Shown piece after piece: positions 23,527 to 32,485 of a stretch of DNA of 64,000 bases (the first letter of the stretch is position 1; each line of letters starts with the position of its first letter). The translations under genes and the position numbers were made by a program. The notes under the pieces are model-generated. The model made no database searches and was not told the DNA's origin. It was given only the letters and a program-made list of their open reading frames with translations. This stretch comes from an uncultured Clostridium sp. (GTDB lineage Bacteria > Bacillota > Clostridia > Lachnospirales > Lachnospiraceae): assembly GCA_900547035.1 (NCBI GenBank), contig URFM01000002.1, forward strand, positions 71,956 through 135,955, written 5' to 3'.

Positions 23527-25536
23527 ATGAGGGATGAGAGGCAAATGACGGACAGCTGCGCCTATCTGGCAGGCTGCTATGAGGATTTATTTTTTGGAAA
23601 TGTGAACAAGCGCTACCGGTCCATGACCGCCGCCCAGCTGAAAAGCCGGATGGAGCGGCTGAACGCCCGGACCCTGGAGGAGGTGGCAAAGCCCAATGAG
23701 CTGAGCGATATCCACGCCATGACGGCCAAGGCCTGTTCCTATGTGATGGGGCGCCGGCAGCGGGCCAGGACCGAAGAGCAGCAGAGGGAGTGGGATGAGC
23801 TGCGGGAGCGGCTGGTGGATTTCTGCCATCAGCTGGCGGCTAAGGACCTGGAATTTCTCCCGCCCCTGACCAGGGACGAGCTGGAACAGGTATTGAAAAT
23901 GCAGGGAATTCGCCGCTATCTTCTGAGCAATTCCCTGGAGCGGGCCTACCAGCTCTTTTATGTGCCCAAAACCATCAAGAAGGGTATCCGGGAATCTATT
24001 CAGAAGAAGCCGGAACTGGAATACCCGGGGGCCAGGGAGATGCAGCGAAAATTTATCCTCCACATCGGTCCTACCAACAGCGGGAAAACCCATGACGCCC
24101 TGGAACGGCTGAAAACGGCTCTCCACGGGGCGTACTTCGGCCCTCTGCGGCTTCTGGCCTTGGAGGTGTACGACCGGATGAATACGGACCAGGTGCCCTG
24201 CTCCATGATTACCGGGGAGGAGACGCTGGAAATCCCGGGGGCGGTCTGCCAGGCCTGCACGGTGGAGATGCTCAACGACCACGAATATTTCGATGTGGCG
24301 GTCATCGATGAGTGCCAGCTGGTAGCGGACCCCTACCGGGGGCACAACTGGACCAGGGCCATCCTGGGAATCCGGGCGGAGGAAATCCACCTGTGCATGG
24401 CCCCTGAGGCGGAGGATATCATTGTCCAGATGATTCGCCGCTGCGGGGACCAGTACCGGATTGTCCGTCACAAGCGGAATACCCGGTTGACCCTGGAGGA
24501 AAAACCCTATGTTCTGGGAAAGGATTTGAAAAAGGGCGACGCGCTGATTGTATTTTCCAAGAAATCGGTGCTGGCCCTGGCCGCCCACCTGGAGACCATG
24601 GGAATCAAGAGCAGCGTCATCTACGGAAGCCTTCCCCCGGCCACCAGAAGGGAGCAGGTCCGCCGCTTTCTGGCAAAGGAGACGGATGTGGTGGTCAGCA
24701 CGGACGCCATCGGTATGGGTCTGAACCTTCCTATCCGCCGGATTGTGTTTGTGGAGACCAGAAAATTTGACGGGGTGAACCGGAGAGATTTAAACCCGGA
24801 GGAAATCAAGCAGATTGCAGGGCGTGCCGGGCGGTTCGGCCTCTACAATGAGGGCTTTGTGGCGGCCATTGACAATGTGGAACTGATTAAGGACGGCCTC
24901 TCCCGGCGGCCGGTGCCTATCCTGAAAGCGTATGTGGGATTCCCGGAGCAGGTGCTGAACCTGCCGGCTCCCATTGACACCCTGGTGAAGATATGGGCGG
25001 GGATGGAGGCTCCGGCTATCTACGAGAAAATGGAGGTGGACGAGCTTCTGGCTTTGTACCAGATTTTCGAGGACGTCCATTTTCAGGATATGGAACAGTA
25101 CACCAAGCAGGAGATTTACAAGCTGATTACCTGCGCGGTGGACATTGACAACCGGCTGGTGATGGATTTGTGGAGGGATTACTGCCGGGAGTACCGGGAG
25201 GTGGACGAACTGGAATTCCCCTACAGTCCCGGGGACGACCTGTACGACCTGGAGAGCTATTACAAAATGCTGGACCTCTACTTCCAGTTTTCCCGAAAGG
25301 TGGGACTGCCGGTCCAGAAGGAAAACCTGGCGGCGGAGCGCAGGGAGACGGAGGGAAAAATCAGCCAGATTTTAAAGGACGAGTGTGCCAGCTATTCCAG
25401 AAAATGTTCCTTCTGCGGAAAGGAGCTGGCTTGGGATTATCCCTTTTCCATCTGCGAGCGCTGTTTTGAACGGGGGCGTTCCAAAGGCGGTCATCGGGGA
25501 AAAGGAACGGCACATCGTCAGAGCAAACGAGCATAA
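23527..25536 (+). CDS. Suv3-like superfamily II RNA helicase
   Basis: A 669-residue DExx-box helicase resembling the mitochondrial degradosome helicase Suv3. Walker A is GPTNSGKTHDAL (residues 181-192), motif II reads DECQ, motif III-type AGRAGRFG ends QIAGRAGRFG, with VVVSTDAIGMGLNLP in between. The region before residue 170 is a helical extension, and the C-terminus has a Cys4 zinc finger (CSFCG and CERCF, about 635-660) before a basic tail. Likely role: 3'-5' unwinding of structured RNA, perhaps with PNPase. ATG 23527 is the longest; ATG 23545, after GAGAGG, is a good alternative. Confidence 0.82.
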   Translation: MRDERQMTDSCAYLAGCYEDLFFGNVNKRYRSMTAAQLKSRMERLNARTLEEVAKPNELSDIHAMTAKACSYVMGRRQRARTEEQQREWDELRERLVDFCHQLAAKDLEFLPPLTRDELEQVLKMQGIRRYLLSNSLERAYQLFYVPKTIKKGIRESIQKKPELEYPGAREMQRKFILHIGPTNSGKTHDALERLKTALHGAYFGPLRLLALEVYDRMNTDQVPCSMITGEETLEIPGAVCQACTVEMLNDHEYFDVAVIDECQLVADPYRGHNWTRAILGIRAEEIHLCMAPEAEDIIVQMIRRCGDQYRIVRHKRNTRLTLEEKPYVLGKDLKKGDALIVFSKKSVLALAAHLETMGIKSSVIYGSLPPATRREQVRRFLAKETDVVVSTDAIGMGLNLPIRRIVFVETRKFDGVNRRDLNPEEIKQIAGRAGRFGLYNEGFVAAIDNVELIKDGLSRRPVPILKAYVGFPEQVLNLPAPIDTLVKIWAGMEAPAIYEKMEVDELLALYQIFEDVHFQDMEQYTKQEIYKLITCAVDIDNRLVMDLWRDYCREYREVDELEFPYSPGDDLYDLESYYKMLDLYFQFSRKVGLPVQKENLAAERRETEGKISQILKDECASYSRKCSFCGKELAWDYPFSICERCFERGRSKGGHRGKGTAHRQSKRA

Positions 25537-25556
25537 GAAATACAAAGGAGGACGAA

Positions 25557-26813
25557 ATGGAGAATCATCGCATCATTCAAGTAGAAGACAAGGTACCGTT
25601 GAAGCTTTTAATTCCCCTGAGCATTCAGCACATGTTCGCTATGTTCGGCGCTTCGGTCCTGGTTCCGTTTCTTTTTGGAATCAACCCGGCGGTGGTGCTG
25701 TTTATGAACGGTGTGGGAACCCTTCTGTTTATTGCCGTCACCAAGGGGAAAGCCCCGGCTTACCTGGGCTCCAGCTTCGCCTTCCTGGCCCCGGCGGGCA
25801 TTGTCATCGAGACCATGGGCTATGAATATGCCCTGGGAGGATTTGTGGTGGTGGGTTTCTGCGGCTGCATCCTGGCGTTCATTGTATACAAATTCGGTAC
25901 CCGCTGGATTGATGTGGTGCTGCCCCCTGCCGCCATGGGGCCGGTGGTGGCCTTAATCGGCCTGGAGCTTTCGGGAAACGCGGCGGAGAATGCAGGACTG
26001 CTGGCTGAGACCATTGACCCCGGAAATCTGATCGTATTTCTGGTGACTCTGGGGGTAGCGGTCTTTGGCTCCATTCTCTTTCGGGGATTTCTTTCCGTCA
26101 TTCCCATTCTGATTGCGGTCATCTGCGGTTACGGGGCGGCCCTGGCCTGCGGCATGGTGGATTTCGCGGATGTAGCCGCAGCTCCCATTTTTTCCATTCC
26201 CAATTTCAGCACGCCAAAGTTTGACCTCAACGCCATCATGATTATCCTTCCGGTGATCCTGGTGATTACCTCGGAACACATCGGCCATCAGGTGGTGACC
26301 AGCAAGATTGTAGGCCGCGACCTTCTGACGGACCCGGGACTTCATAGGACCCTCTTCGGCGACAACTTTTCCACCATGCTTTCCGGTCTCATCGGCTCTG
26401 TGCCTACCACCACCTACGGGGAGAATATCGGCGTTATGGCGGTGACTCGGGTTTACAGTGTGCGGGTAATGGGCGGAGCGGCGGTACTCTCCATTCTATG
26501 TTCTTTTATCGGAAAGCTGTCCACCCTGATTTCCACCATTCCGGGGCCGGTCATCGGCGGAATCTCCTTCCTGCTTTATGGGATGATTGGCACCTCCGGC
26601 CTCAGGGTGCTGGTGGACGCCCAGGTGGATTACGGCAACTCCCGGAATCTGGCGCTGACCAGCGTAATCTTTGTCACAGGACTTTCGGGAATTGCGGTCA
26701 ATATCGGAAATATCCAGCTGACGGGAATGGTGCTGGCCTGCGTGACGGCTATGGTGTTGAGTCTGGTGTTTTATGTGCTGGACCGGCTGCATTTGACGAA
26801 TGATGGGGAGTGA
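25557..26813 (+). CDS. uraA: uracil permease (UraA-type NCS2 symporter)
   Basis: A 418-residue membrane protein with about 12-14 helices of the nucleobase:cation symporter-2 family. Key sequence: QHMFAMFGASVLVPFLFG in helix 1, SFAFLAP in the substrate region, ALIGLELS in helix 6, and the nucleobase-pocket motif SEHIGHQVVTSKI plus SVPTTTYGENIGVMAVTR (with Glu of helix 8/10). Uracil uptake with H+ is the known activity of this subgroup. RBS AAAGGAGGAC precedes ATG. One base separates its stop from the convergent FeoA gene. Confidence 0.93.
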   Translation: MENHRIIQVEDKVPLKLLIPLSIQHMFAMFGASVLVPFLFGINPAVVLFMNGVGTLLFIAVTKGKAPAYLGSSFAFLAPAGIVIETMGYEYALGGFVVVGFCGCILAFIVYKFGTRWIDVVLPPAAMGPVVALIGLELSGNAAENAGLLAETIDPGNLIVFLVTLGVAVFGSILFRGFLSVIPILIAVICGYGAALACGMVDFADVAAAPIFSIPNFSTPKFDLNAIMIILPVILVITSEHIGHQVVTSKIVGRDLLTDPGLHRTLFGDNFSTMLSGLIGSVPTTTYGENIGVMAVTRVYSVRVMGGAAVLSILCSFIGKLSTLISTIPGPVIGGISFLLYGMIGTSGLRVLVDAQVDYGNSRNLALTSVIFVTGLSGIAVNIGNIQLTGMVLACVTAMVLSLVFYVLDRLHLTNDGE

Positions 26814-26814
26814 T

Positions 26815-27042
26815 TTATACCTTCACCAACACAACCTGGGCGTCCCTCTCCCGCAGTCCAAAGACAGAGCCACCTGCCAGATAAGCGGACATGGAGCCTT
26901 TGGGTCCTTTCATCAGGCACAGGACAGAACTGCCGGGGGTGAAGCCGATTTCCGCCAGGCGGCGCTCATGGTCCGGCTCAGCAGCAATCCAGACGACGGA
27001 GCCCTCCTGACCGGGAGTCAGACAGCTTAAAGGGACAACCAT
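26815..27042 (-). CDS. stand-alone FeoA-domain protein
   Basis: A 75-residue FeoA domain: MVVPLSCLTPGQEGSVVWIA at the start, HERRLAEIGFTPGSSVLCLM in the middle (canonical RRLxxxGxxPG) and ending DAQVVLVKV. No Shine-Dalgarno sequence is clear for either ATG 27042 or GTG 27051. No FeoB gene is adjacent; the nearest is the eroded FeoB-like gene at 19016 on the same strand, suggesting a former feoA-feoB pair now separated by five genes on the other strand. Role inferred only. Confidence 0.8.
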   Translation of the reverse strand: MVVPLSCLTPGQEGSVVWIAAEPDHERRLAEIGFTPGSSVLCLMKGPKGSMSAYLAGGSVFGLRERDAQVVLVKV

Positions 27043-27081
27043 TGAAATCACACTTTTTATGCTTTCATAATAGGATATGAG

Positions 27082-27111
27082 AAAAGGCAGTCCGGTGTGT
27101 GGCTGCCTTTT
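27082..27111. terminator. hairpin terminator between sfsA and the FeoA gene
   Basis: AAAAGGCAG, 12-base loop, CTGCCTTTT: a symmetric stem ending in T4 in either direction. It follows sfsA and precedes the small FeoA gene on the minus strand. Confidence 0.65.
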
Positions 27112-27154
27112 ACTGGTATGGATAAATGAAGGAAGTTTGTCCGTCAGACGGCGT

Positions 27155-27859
27155 TTAAAGGCGGACCGGCACCGGCTGGTCTATGACCATGGAATCAGGC
27201 GTGACCTGGCAGTCCATGGCCAGGATACGGACTCCCCTGGCGGCGGCTTCCCGCAGAGCCTCTCCGAACGCGGGGTGAGTCTGGTCATTTGGAGAGAAAC
27301 AGCGCATCCCCTTCATTTGAATAACAAACAGCACATAGGCCTCATATCCTTCTTCCAGGGCTTTGACCAGGCCGTGAAGATGCTTCACGCCCCGCTCCGT
27401 AGGGGCGTCGGGAAAACGGGCAACGCCATTTTCCTCCAGGGTTACGCCCTTGACCTCCATGAAAGCTTCTGTTCGGGAGCCGTCCGGACCTTCCGGAGAA
27501 AATGCCAGGTCAAAGCGGGAATCCCCGTGGGTGACCTCCCGCCTTAAATCGACGAGAGAAAATGGGGCCTCCCGGCCGCTCATCCACTCCCAGGCGGCCC
27601 GGTTAGGAGCCTGGGAATCCATGTTGATTAACAGCTTATCTTTGTAGACGGCTATCAGGTCGTAAGCGGTTTTCCTCCCGGATTTCTCCCAATCCGGGTG
27701 ATATTCCAGAATGACCGTAACGCCGGGGAGAAGGAGCTCCCGGCAGCGTCCGGTATTTTTAACGTGACAAATGACAATCTCTGAGCCCAAGTCCACATGG
27801 GCAATAAAACGGTTGGGCCGTTTTAGAAAACGACCGGTGACAATATGTTCGTACTTCAT
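27155..27859 (-). CDS. sfsA: SfsA-family nuclease-like protein
   Basis: A 234-residue SfsA protein: an OB-fold N-terminal half (RFLKRPNRFIAHVDLG, CHVKNTGRC) and a restriction-endonuclease-fold C-terminal half (LAFSPEG, EAFMEVKGVTLEENGVARFPDAPTERG, with a Glu-x-Lys pair at about 155). E. coli SfsA was named for sugar fermentation stimulation and binds DNA; the exact role is unsettled. ATG 27859 follows AGGAG; the upstream open frame of 74 codons has no ribosome site and no family similarity. Confidence 0.92.
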   Translation of the reverse strand: MKYEHIVTGRFLKRPNRFIAHVDLGSEIVICHVKNTGRCRELLLPGVTVILEYHPDWEKSGRKTAYDLIAVYKDKLLINMDSQAPNRAAWEWMSGREAPFSLVDLRREVTHGDSRFDLAFSPEGPDGSRTEAFMEVKGVTLEENGVARFPDAPTERGVKHLHGLVKALEEGYEAYVLFVIQMKGMRCFSPNDQTHPAFGEALREAAARGVRILAMDCQVTPDSMVIDQPVPVRL

Positions 27860-28125
27860 AGGGAGCTCCTGTTGCGTCAGATTGGTCCGCAGGCGGTCTT
27901 GTATCTGCAGGACGATAGAATTGTAGCAGATTGAACTGAATTTTTCTACTAAAACTTTTATTTTCCAGAGTTCTTGAAAACACCCCCTCCGATATGCTAT
28001 ACTGACTTTGTCTGAAATATCTTTATACATTTCTACATCATTCTTTTCAGTCCGGCGTTTCGCCGTTTTTGATTCACTCAACTTGTCTGTAACAGACAGA
28101 AAAACATATGCAGGAGGGTATGTTT

Positions 28126-29169
28126 ATGAACGGTGGTATGCAGCTAAGAGAGGAAATTTTTGGCTCTGAACGAACGGAACAGGAAGCATTGCAGATGATT
28201 CGCGAGACACCGGGAATGTATGCAAATTACATGAGGCTGTCCGAACGTCTGAAACAGGAAGTGCTGGATTTTTGCATGGGAAAATGTGGATTAAATTTGA
28301 CCTATGACCCTATGTTTAAAGCCATTTTTAATCCTCAGCAGTTTCCGTCCAGGCTGGAGGATTTCCTTAGCCTGTGTCTGGGAGAAGAAATTAAGATTCT
28401 GAACGCACTCCCCACTGAATCCAGCCGCCTGACAGAGGAAGGCTCTCTGCTGGTGATGGATTTGCTGGTACGTTTGCAATCCGGTGCATTAGCGAACGTT
28501 GAAATTCAGAGGATCGGGTATTTATTTCCGGGCCAGCGCTGTGCCTGCTATTCCAGCGACCTGGTGATGCGCCAGTATTCACAGGTACGGGACCAGTGTC
28601 GGAGAGAAAACAAAACATTTTCTTACCGGCAGATTCAGAAGGTCTATACCATTGTCCTGTTTCAGGACAGTCCGGAGGAGTTTCACCAGTTTCCGGGACA
28701 GTATCTCCACTATGCGAAACAGCAGTTTAATACGGGCCTTGAGTTGGATATGATTCAGGAATATCTTTTGATTCCTCTTGACATCTTTCTGGAAAGCCAG
28801 CACAATATAAGTAACAGATTGGATGCTTGGCTGACTGTGATTGCCTCCAGCGACCCGGAGCGGATTCTGGATGTGGTTCGGGTTTACCCGGAGTTTGGAG
28901 AGCTTTACCGCCAGGTATTTCGGTTTCGCGATGATATAAAGGAGTTGATGAGCATGTTTTCCGAAGCCTTAAAGATTCTGGATACCAATACAACGAAATA
29001 TATGATTGAGGAACAAAAAGAGAAATTGCGGAAACAGGAAGAGGAAATACGAAAACAGCGAGAAGAGATTAAAAGCCAGCAAGAAGAACTACTCTCTGCA
29101 AAGGCTGCTTTGGCCGAAAAAGATTCCGAAAATCAGCGTCTGAAAGCACTTTTGGCGGCAAAGGAGTAA
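28126..29169 (+). CDS. Rpn-family PD-(D/E)XK nuclease / transposase-like protein
   Basis: A 347-residue protein of the Rpn/PD-(D/E)XK_2 group. It has LTYDPMFKAIF (about 61), LLVMDLLVRLQSGALANVEIQR (the D...ExQ active-site region, about 110-132), followed by a helical core and a Gln/Glu/Lys-rich coiled coil (about 295-345). Rpn proteins promote RecA-independent recombination and have DNase activity. The start at 28126 is used because CAGGAGGG lies seven bases upstream; ATG 28108 and 28120 crowd or overlap it. The gene is flanked by hairpin repeats on its 3' side. Confidence 0.82.
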   Translation: MNGGMQLREEIFGSERTEQEALQMIRETPGMYANYMRLSERLKQEVLDFCMGKCGLNLTYDPMFKAIFNPQQFPSRLEDFLSLCLGEEIKILNALPTESSRLTEEGSLLVMDLLVRLQSGALANVEIQRIGYLFPGQRCACYSSDLVMRQYSQVRDQCRRENKTFSYRQIQKVYTIVLFQDSPEEFHQFPGQYLHYAKQQFNTGLELDMIQEYLLIPLDIFLESQHNISNRLDAWLTVIASSDPERILDVVRVYPEFGELYRQVFRFRDDIKELMSMFSEALKILDTNTTKYMIEEQKEKLRKQEEEIRKQREEIKSQQEELLSAKAALAEKDSENQRLKALLAAKE

Positions 29170-29170
29170 C

Positions 29171-29214
29171 CGCACGTAAGCGCCCAAACTACGAGCGCTA
29201 AGTGCTCATAACAA
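29171..29214 (+). repeat. hairpin repeat, family A, copy 3
   Basis: GCAC-GTAA-GCGC...GCGC-TAA-GTGC: outer GCAC/GTGC and inner GCGC/GCGC stems with an asymmetric GTAA/TAA internal loop. It matches copy 4 at 29263 in 39 of 44 bases, with compensating changes in the inner stem. Confidence 0.7.
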
Positions 29215-29218
29215 TACA

Positions 29219-29256
29219 AAGTACTAGGCTCGAAAAGACCTCGCCAAGTACTTTGC
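29219..29256 (+). repeat. 9-bp inverted repeat between the two family A copies
   Basis: CAAAGTACT ... AGTACTTTG with GGC/GCC inside, forming a long hairpin centred on TCGAAAAGACCTCG. It joins copies 3 and 4 into one composite structure. Confidence 0.55.
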
Positions 29257-29262
29257 ATGTAT

Positions 29263-29306
29263 CGCACGTAAGCGTCCAAAATACGGACGCTAAGTGCTCG
29301 TAACAA
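29263..29306 (+). repeat. hairpin repeat, family A, copy 4
   Basis: GCAC-GTAA-GCGTCC ... GGACGC-TAA-GTGC. The inner stem is GCGTCC/GGACGC where copy 3 has GCGC/GCGC, so pairing is kept while the sequence changes. The tail CGTAACAA matches copy 2. Confidence 0.7.
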
Positions 29307-29340
29307 CAGCCAGGCCTTTCGTTAGGTCCTGGCTGTTGCT
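29304..29340. terminator. hairpin between the Rpn gene and the amino-acid permease gene
   Basis: CAACAGCCAGG ... CCTGGCTGTTG stem, 11 pairs. On the plus strand it is followed by CTTTCTTCT. It overlaps the last codons and the TAA of the minus-strand permease gene, so that gene's stop lies in the loop. Likely a bidirectional terminator with a weak T-run. Confidence 0.55.
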
Positions 29341-29987
29341 TTCTTCTGATAGTACCTGACGCCGCAGGATAAAGAGAAGCAGATGATAAAATAACAAAGG
29401 GCAATAAAGCCGTAAAGGGTAATAATCTGCGGAGCCGTCTGGAGGCTTCCCATTACCACGCTGCTGTTTCGCATAAATTCCGCGATATCTACCACCCGAA
29501 GGAAGGAAGTATCCTTGATGACCGTAATCATCTGAGACAGCAGTGCCGGAATCAGGCTTTTGAACGTCTGGGGCAGCACGATGTAGAACAGGGTCTGGAA
29601 GAAGGAGAAGCCCTGGGAAGCAGCGCTCTCAAACTGACCCTTGGGAATACCGTTTAATCCGCCCCGGATAATCTCCGCCATTACCGCCGTGGTAAACAGG
29701 GTGCAGGCTAAAATCGCCAGCACAATGGGATTTCCCTTGATGGTAAAGCGAATCCACAAAATCCACAGGATGTTGGGCGTACACCGGAAAAATTCAATGT
29801 AAACGCCGGTCAGCCAGGAGATTGGGCTTAGCTTTCCATGGCAGAAGTGGCGCAGCAACGCCAGAATCGTTCCAAAGAACATACTTAAAGCGATGGTGAC
29901 AATGGAAATCATAATGGTATTTCCAAGGCCTACCATCATGAAGCGCAGGTTTGCCGGCGTAAAAATTGTGGAAAAGATGGAACTCAT
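29322..29987 (-). CDS. amino-acid ABC transporter permease (His/Glu/Gln/Arg type), distal
   Basis: A 221-residue membrane permease of the HisMQ family with five predicted helices and the EAA loop for the ATPase, AEIIRGGLNGIPKGQFESAASQGFS. Residues at the start (MSSIFSTIFTPANLRFMMVG) match typical permease ends. It starts in a four-base overlap with the upstream permease stop, so the two are translated together and probably form the heterodimeric channel for a polar amino acid. The stop lies within the hairpin at 29304-29340. Confidence 0.93.
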   Translation of the reverse strand: MSSIFSTIFTPANLRFMMVGLGNTIMISIVTIALSMFFGTILALLRHFCHGKLSPISWLTGVYIEFFRCTPNILWILWIRFTIKGNPIVLAILACTLFTTAVMAEIIRGGLNGIPKGQFESAASQGFSFFQTLFYIVLPQTFKSLIPALLSQMITVIKDTSFLRVVDIAEFMRNSSVVMGSLQTAPQIITLYGFIALCYFIICFSLSCGVRYYQKKATART

Positions 29988-30694
29988 GCCGCCACCTCCT
30001 TACGCTTTTTCGGCACAGGCGTTTGCTTTGCTCGGATTTCCAGGTAACGCGCCAGCCTTGCCAGAGGGAAGCAGATGATAAAATACAGCAGAGCGCAGCT
30101 GAAATAAGCCTGAACGAAATATCCCCGGTCCGCGCCCCAGCGGTCTGCGTAGTACATCAGGTCCAGTCCGGCCACCATGGCCAGAACGGAGGTGTTCTTT
30201 ACCAGGTTTAAGGCCTGGTTGGCCAGGGAAGGCATAATGATCTTTAAGGTCTGAGGCAGGATGATATAGCGCATGGTCTGAAGATAGGAAAATCCCTGGG
30301 AGTAGGCTGCATCAAACTGCCCCCGGGGAACCGCCTCGATACCGGTCCGGATTACCTCGGAGACATATGCGCCGTGATAGATTCCCACGCCGATGACGCC
30401 CAGAAGGAATTTCGGCACCCGCCCTCCGATCACATACGGAAGGCAACTGTAGTAGAAGAATACTTGAACTACCAGAGGCGTATTCTGGAAAAATTCCACA
30501 TAGATTCTGGAAATGACTTTGAATATTTTAACTTTTGTGGTGGACAGCATGCCGAAGATAATACCTAAAACCAGCGCTAACAGGAGTCCTGTTAGCGCTA
30601 CTTCCAAAGTCATGATAAATCCCGGCAGATAATCCTCGGGGAGGACTTTAAACAATGCCTCCCAGCGTTTGAGATTAAATAGACCTTTCAGCAT
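29984..30694 (-). CDS. amino-acid ABC transporter permease (His/Glu/Gln/Arg type), proximal
   Basis: A 236-residue permease with five to six helices; the EAA loop reads SEVIRTGIEAVPRGQFDAAYSQGFS, with RIYVEFFQNTPLVVQ before it. It belongs to the polar amino-acid transporter family (HisM/GlnP). It lies three bases downstream of the substrate-binding protein gene and overlaps the second permease by four bases. The substrate could be glutamate, glutamine, cystine or an arginine-type amino acid; the sequence does not decide. Confidence 0.93.
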   Translation of the reverse strand: MLKGLFNLKRWEALFKVLPEDYLPGFIMTLEVALTGLLLALVLGIIFGMLSTTKVKIFKVISRIYVEFFQNTPLVVQVFFYYSCLPYVIGGRVPKFLLGVIGVGIYHGAYVSEVIRTGIEAVPRGQFDAAYSQGFSYLQTMRYIILPQTLKIIMPSLANQALNLVKNTSVLAMVAGLDLMYYADRWGADRGYFVQAYFSCALLYFIICFPLARLARYLEIRAKQTPVPKKRKEVAA

Positions 30695-30697
30695 AAA

Positions 30698-31621
30698 TTA
30701 GTTGATTCCCCATTCTGTCTGCATTTCGTCAAGCTGGCCGCTTTCAATCAGTCCGGTTACCACTTCCTCGGCCAGAGCGGTAAGTCCCTCATCCTCCAGG
30801 CTGGTAACAGCGCCATACTCCTGCTCCGCATAACGGTCATCCAGGATTTTGTTGGTGTCGTCCTTGTATCCGGAAAGGATGGCCCGGTCAACAGAGAATA
30901 CGTCGATATTGCCGGAGGCCAGAGCGGTTGCCAGAGCGGGATAGCCCTCAAAGGTCTCAAATACGGGTTCTACGTCGATGCCCGCCTCGGCCACGTAAGT
31001 TTTAAAGGATTCCTCACTGTTGGAGCCCTGAGCCACGCCGATTACCTTGCCGTCCAGGTCGTTGATGGAATTGATTCCGGAATCGTTGAGGACCATCAGG
31101 CCTACGGCGTCTACGTAGTAGGGAGTGGTGAAGTTGTAAAGCTCCTTGCGCTCCTCATTGATGGTAAAGGTAGCGATGACCATATCCAGCTCGCCGTTCT
31201 CAATCAGAGGACCTCTGGTCTTGGCGGTAACGCCGGTAAATTCTACCAGATCCTGTTCCCTGGCCTCGTCAGCGGTGCAGCCGAAGATTGCTCCCGCCAT
31301 CTCGTAAGCTAAATCTACTTCATATCCTTCATACTCGTTGGTGGCAGTATTTAATAAACTGAAATTGGGAACGTCTGTCTTGACGCCTACCTTCAGCACT
31401 CCCGCATCGATGACGGCCTGAACATCCGCTGCCACATCACCGGAAGTACCGGAGTCCGCCGCGCTTGTGCTGTCTGCGGAATCGCCGCTGTCGGAAGCCG
31501 TGCTGCCGGAATCCGCCGCCGCTGTGGTGGAGCCGGAAGAACTGCCGGAGCATCCGGTCACGGCGCCCAGTACCAGGGTCGCTGCCAGAAGAGCTGTGCC
31601 GATTTTAAGATTCTTTTTCAT
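30698..31621 (-). CDS. amino-acid ABC transporter substrate-binding lipoprotein
   Basis: A 307-residue extracellular lipoprotein. Signal peptide with lipobox VTGCSG (Cys about 22), then a Ser/Thr/Gly/Asp linker (about 23-60) and an SBP_bac_3 bilobed domain: VLKVGVKTDVPNFSLLN, YEGYEVDLAYEMA, TAKTRGPLIENGELDMVIATFTINEERKELYNFTTPYYVD, and a C-terminal WGIN. ATG 31621 follows GAGGAGGAAACAATT; the open frame upstream adds no family sequence. Captures a polar amino acid for the permeases next to it. Confidence 0.92.
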   Translation of the reverse strand: MKKNLKIGTALLAATLVLGAVTGCSGSSSGSTTAAADSGSTASDSGDSADSTSAADSGTSGDVAADVQAVIDAGVLKVGVKTDVPNFSLLNTATNEYEGYEVDLAYEMAGAIFGCTADEAREQDLVEFTGVTAKTRGPLIENGELDMVIATFTINEERKELYNFTTPYYVDAVGLMVLNDSGINSINDLDGKVIGVAQGSNSEESFKTYVAEAGIDVEPVFETFEGYPALATALASGNIDVFSVDRAILSGYKDDTNKILDDRYAEQEYGAVTSLEDEGLTALAEEVVTGLIESGQLDEMQTEWGIN

Positions 31622-31750
31622 AATTGTTTCCTCCTCATTTTTAATCTCAGGCATAATGCCCGGAAACGCGCCGCCGGAAACTGCTGAAAGCGCCGCGGTT
31701 TTAATGTCTTTGGGATGGATCTTTTTGAGAAAATCCACCTGAGTTGAGAA

Positions 31751-32473
31751 TTAGTTGAGAATCTTGCTGAGGAACGCGCGGGTCCGCTCGTTTTCCGGAT
31801 TCTCGAAGAAGTGCTCCGGAGTTCCCTCCTCTACGATGGTGCCGTCGTCCATGAAGATGACCCGGTCCGCCACCTGCTTGGCAAAGCCCATCTCGTGGGT
31901 AACGCAGACCATGGTAATGTTTTCCTTGGACAGATTCACCATAACGTCCAGAACTTCCTGTACCATCTCCGGGTCAAGGGCGGAGGTGGGCTCGTCAAAG
32001 AGAATCAGCTTCTGTTTGGTACAGAGGGCGCGGGCGATGGCCACACGCTGCTGCTGTCCGCCGGAGAGATTCTGAGGATAACTGTCGGCCTTGTCGGCTA
32101 AGCCTACACGCTCCAGATACTTCATGGCTTCCGCTTCCGCCTGCGCCTTGGGAACCTTTTGGAGCTTAATAGGAGCCAGGGTCAGGTTCTGGAGTACGGT
32201 CATGTGGGGATACAGGTTAAATTGCTGGAATACCATGGAAGAATATTTCCTGGCCATCTCGCCCCGGTTTTTGTGAGTCAGGCGCTGGTTGTTGATATAA
32301 ACCTCGCCGGCGGTGGGTTCTTCCAGGTAATTCATGCAGCGGATTAAGGTGCTTTTGCCGCTGCCGGAGGGGCCGATGATCACTAGTTTTTCGCCCTCCT
32401 TTACCGTCAGGTTGATATCCTTTAAGACCTCCAGGTCGCCGAAATTTTTCTTTAGATGACTTACCTTAATCAT
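31751..32473 (-). CDS. polar amino-acid ABC transporter ATPase (GlnQ-like)
   Basis: A 240-residue ABC ATPase. Walker [10 protein letters not shown] (about 34-42), Q-loop [12 protein letters not shown], signature [15 protein letters not shown], Walker [16 protein letters not shown]-loop VTHEMG. First gene of a four-gene operon (ATPase, binding protein, two permeases). MIKVSHLKK at 32473 with AAGGTGG nine bases upstream is the start; GTG 32485 would add four residues. The operon is preceded by a leader with an internal terminator. Confidence 0.95.
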   Translation of the reverse strand: MIKVSHLKKNFGDLEVLKDINLTVKEGEKLVIIGPSGSGKSTLIRCMNYLEEPTAGEVYINNQRLTHKNRGEMARKYSSMVFQQFNLYPHMTVLQNLTLAPIKLQKVPKAQAEAEAMKYLERVGLADKADSYPQNLSGGQQQRVAIARALCTKQKLILFDEPTSALDPEMVQEVLDVMVNLSKENITMVCVTHEMGFAKQVADRVIFMDDGTIVEEGTPEHFFENPENERTRAFLSKILN

Positions 32474-32485
32474 ACATGATTCCAC

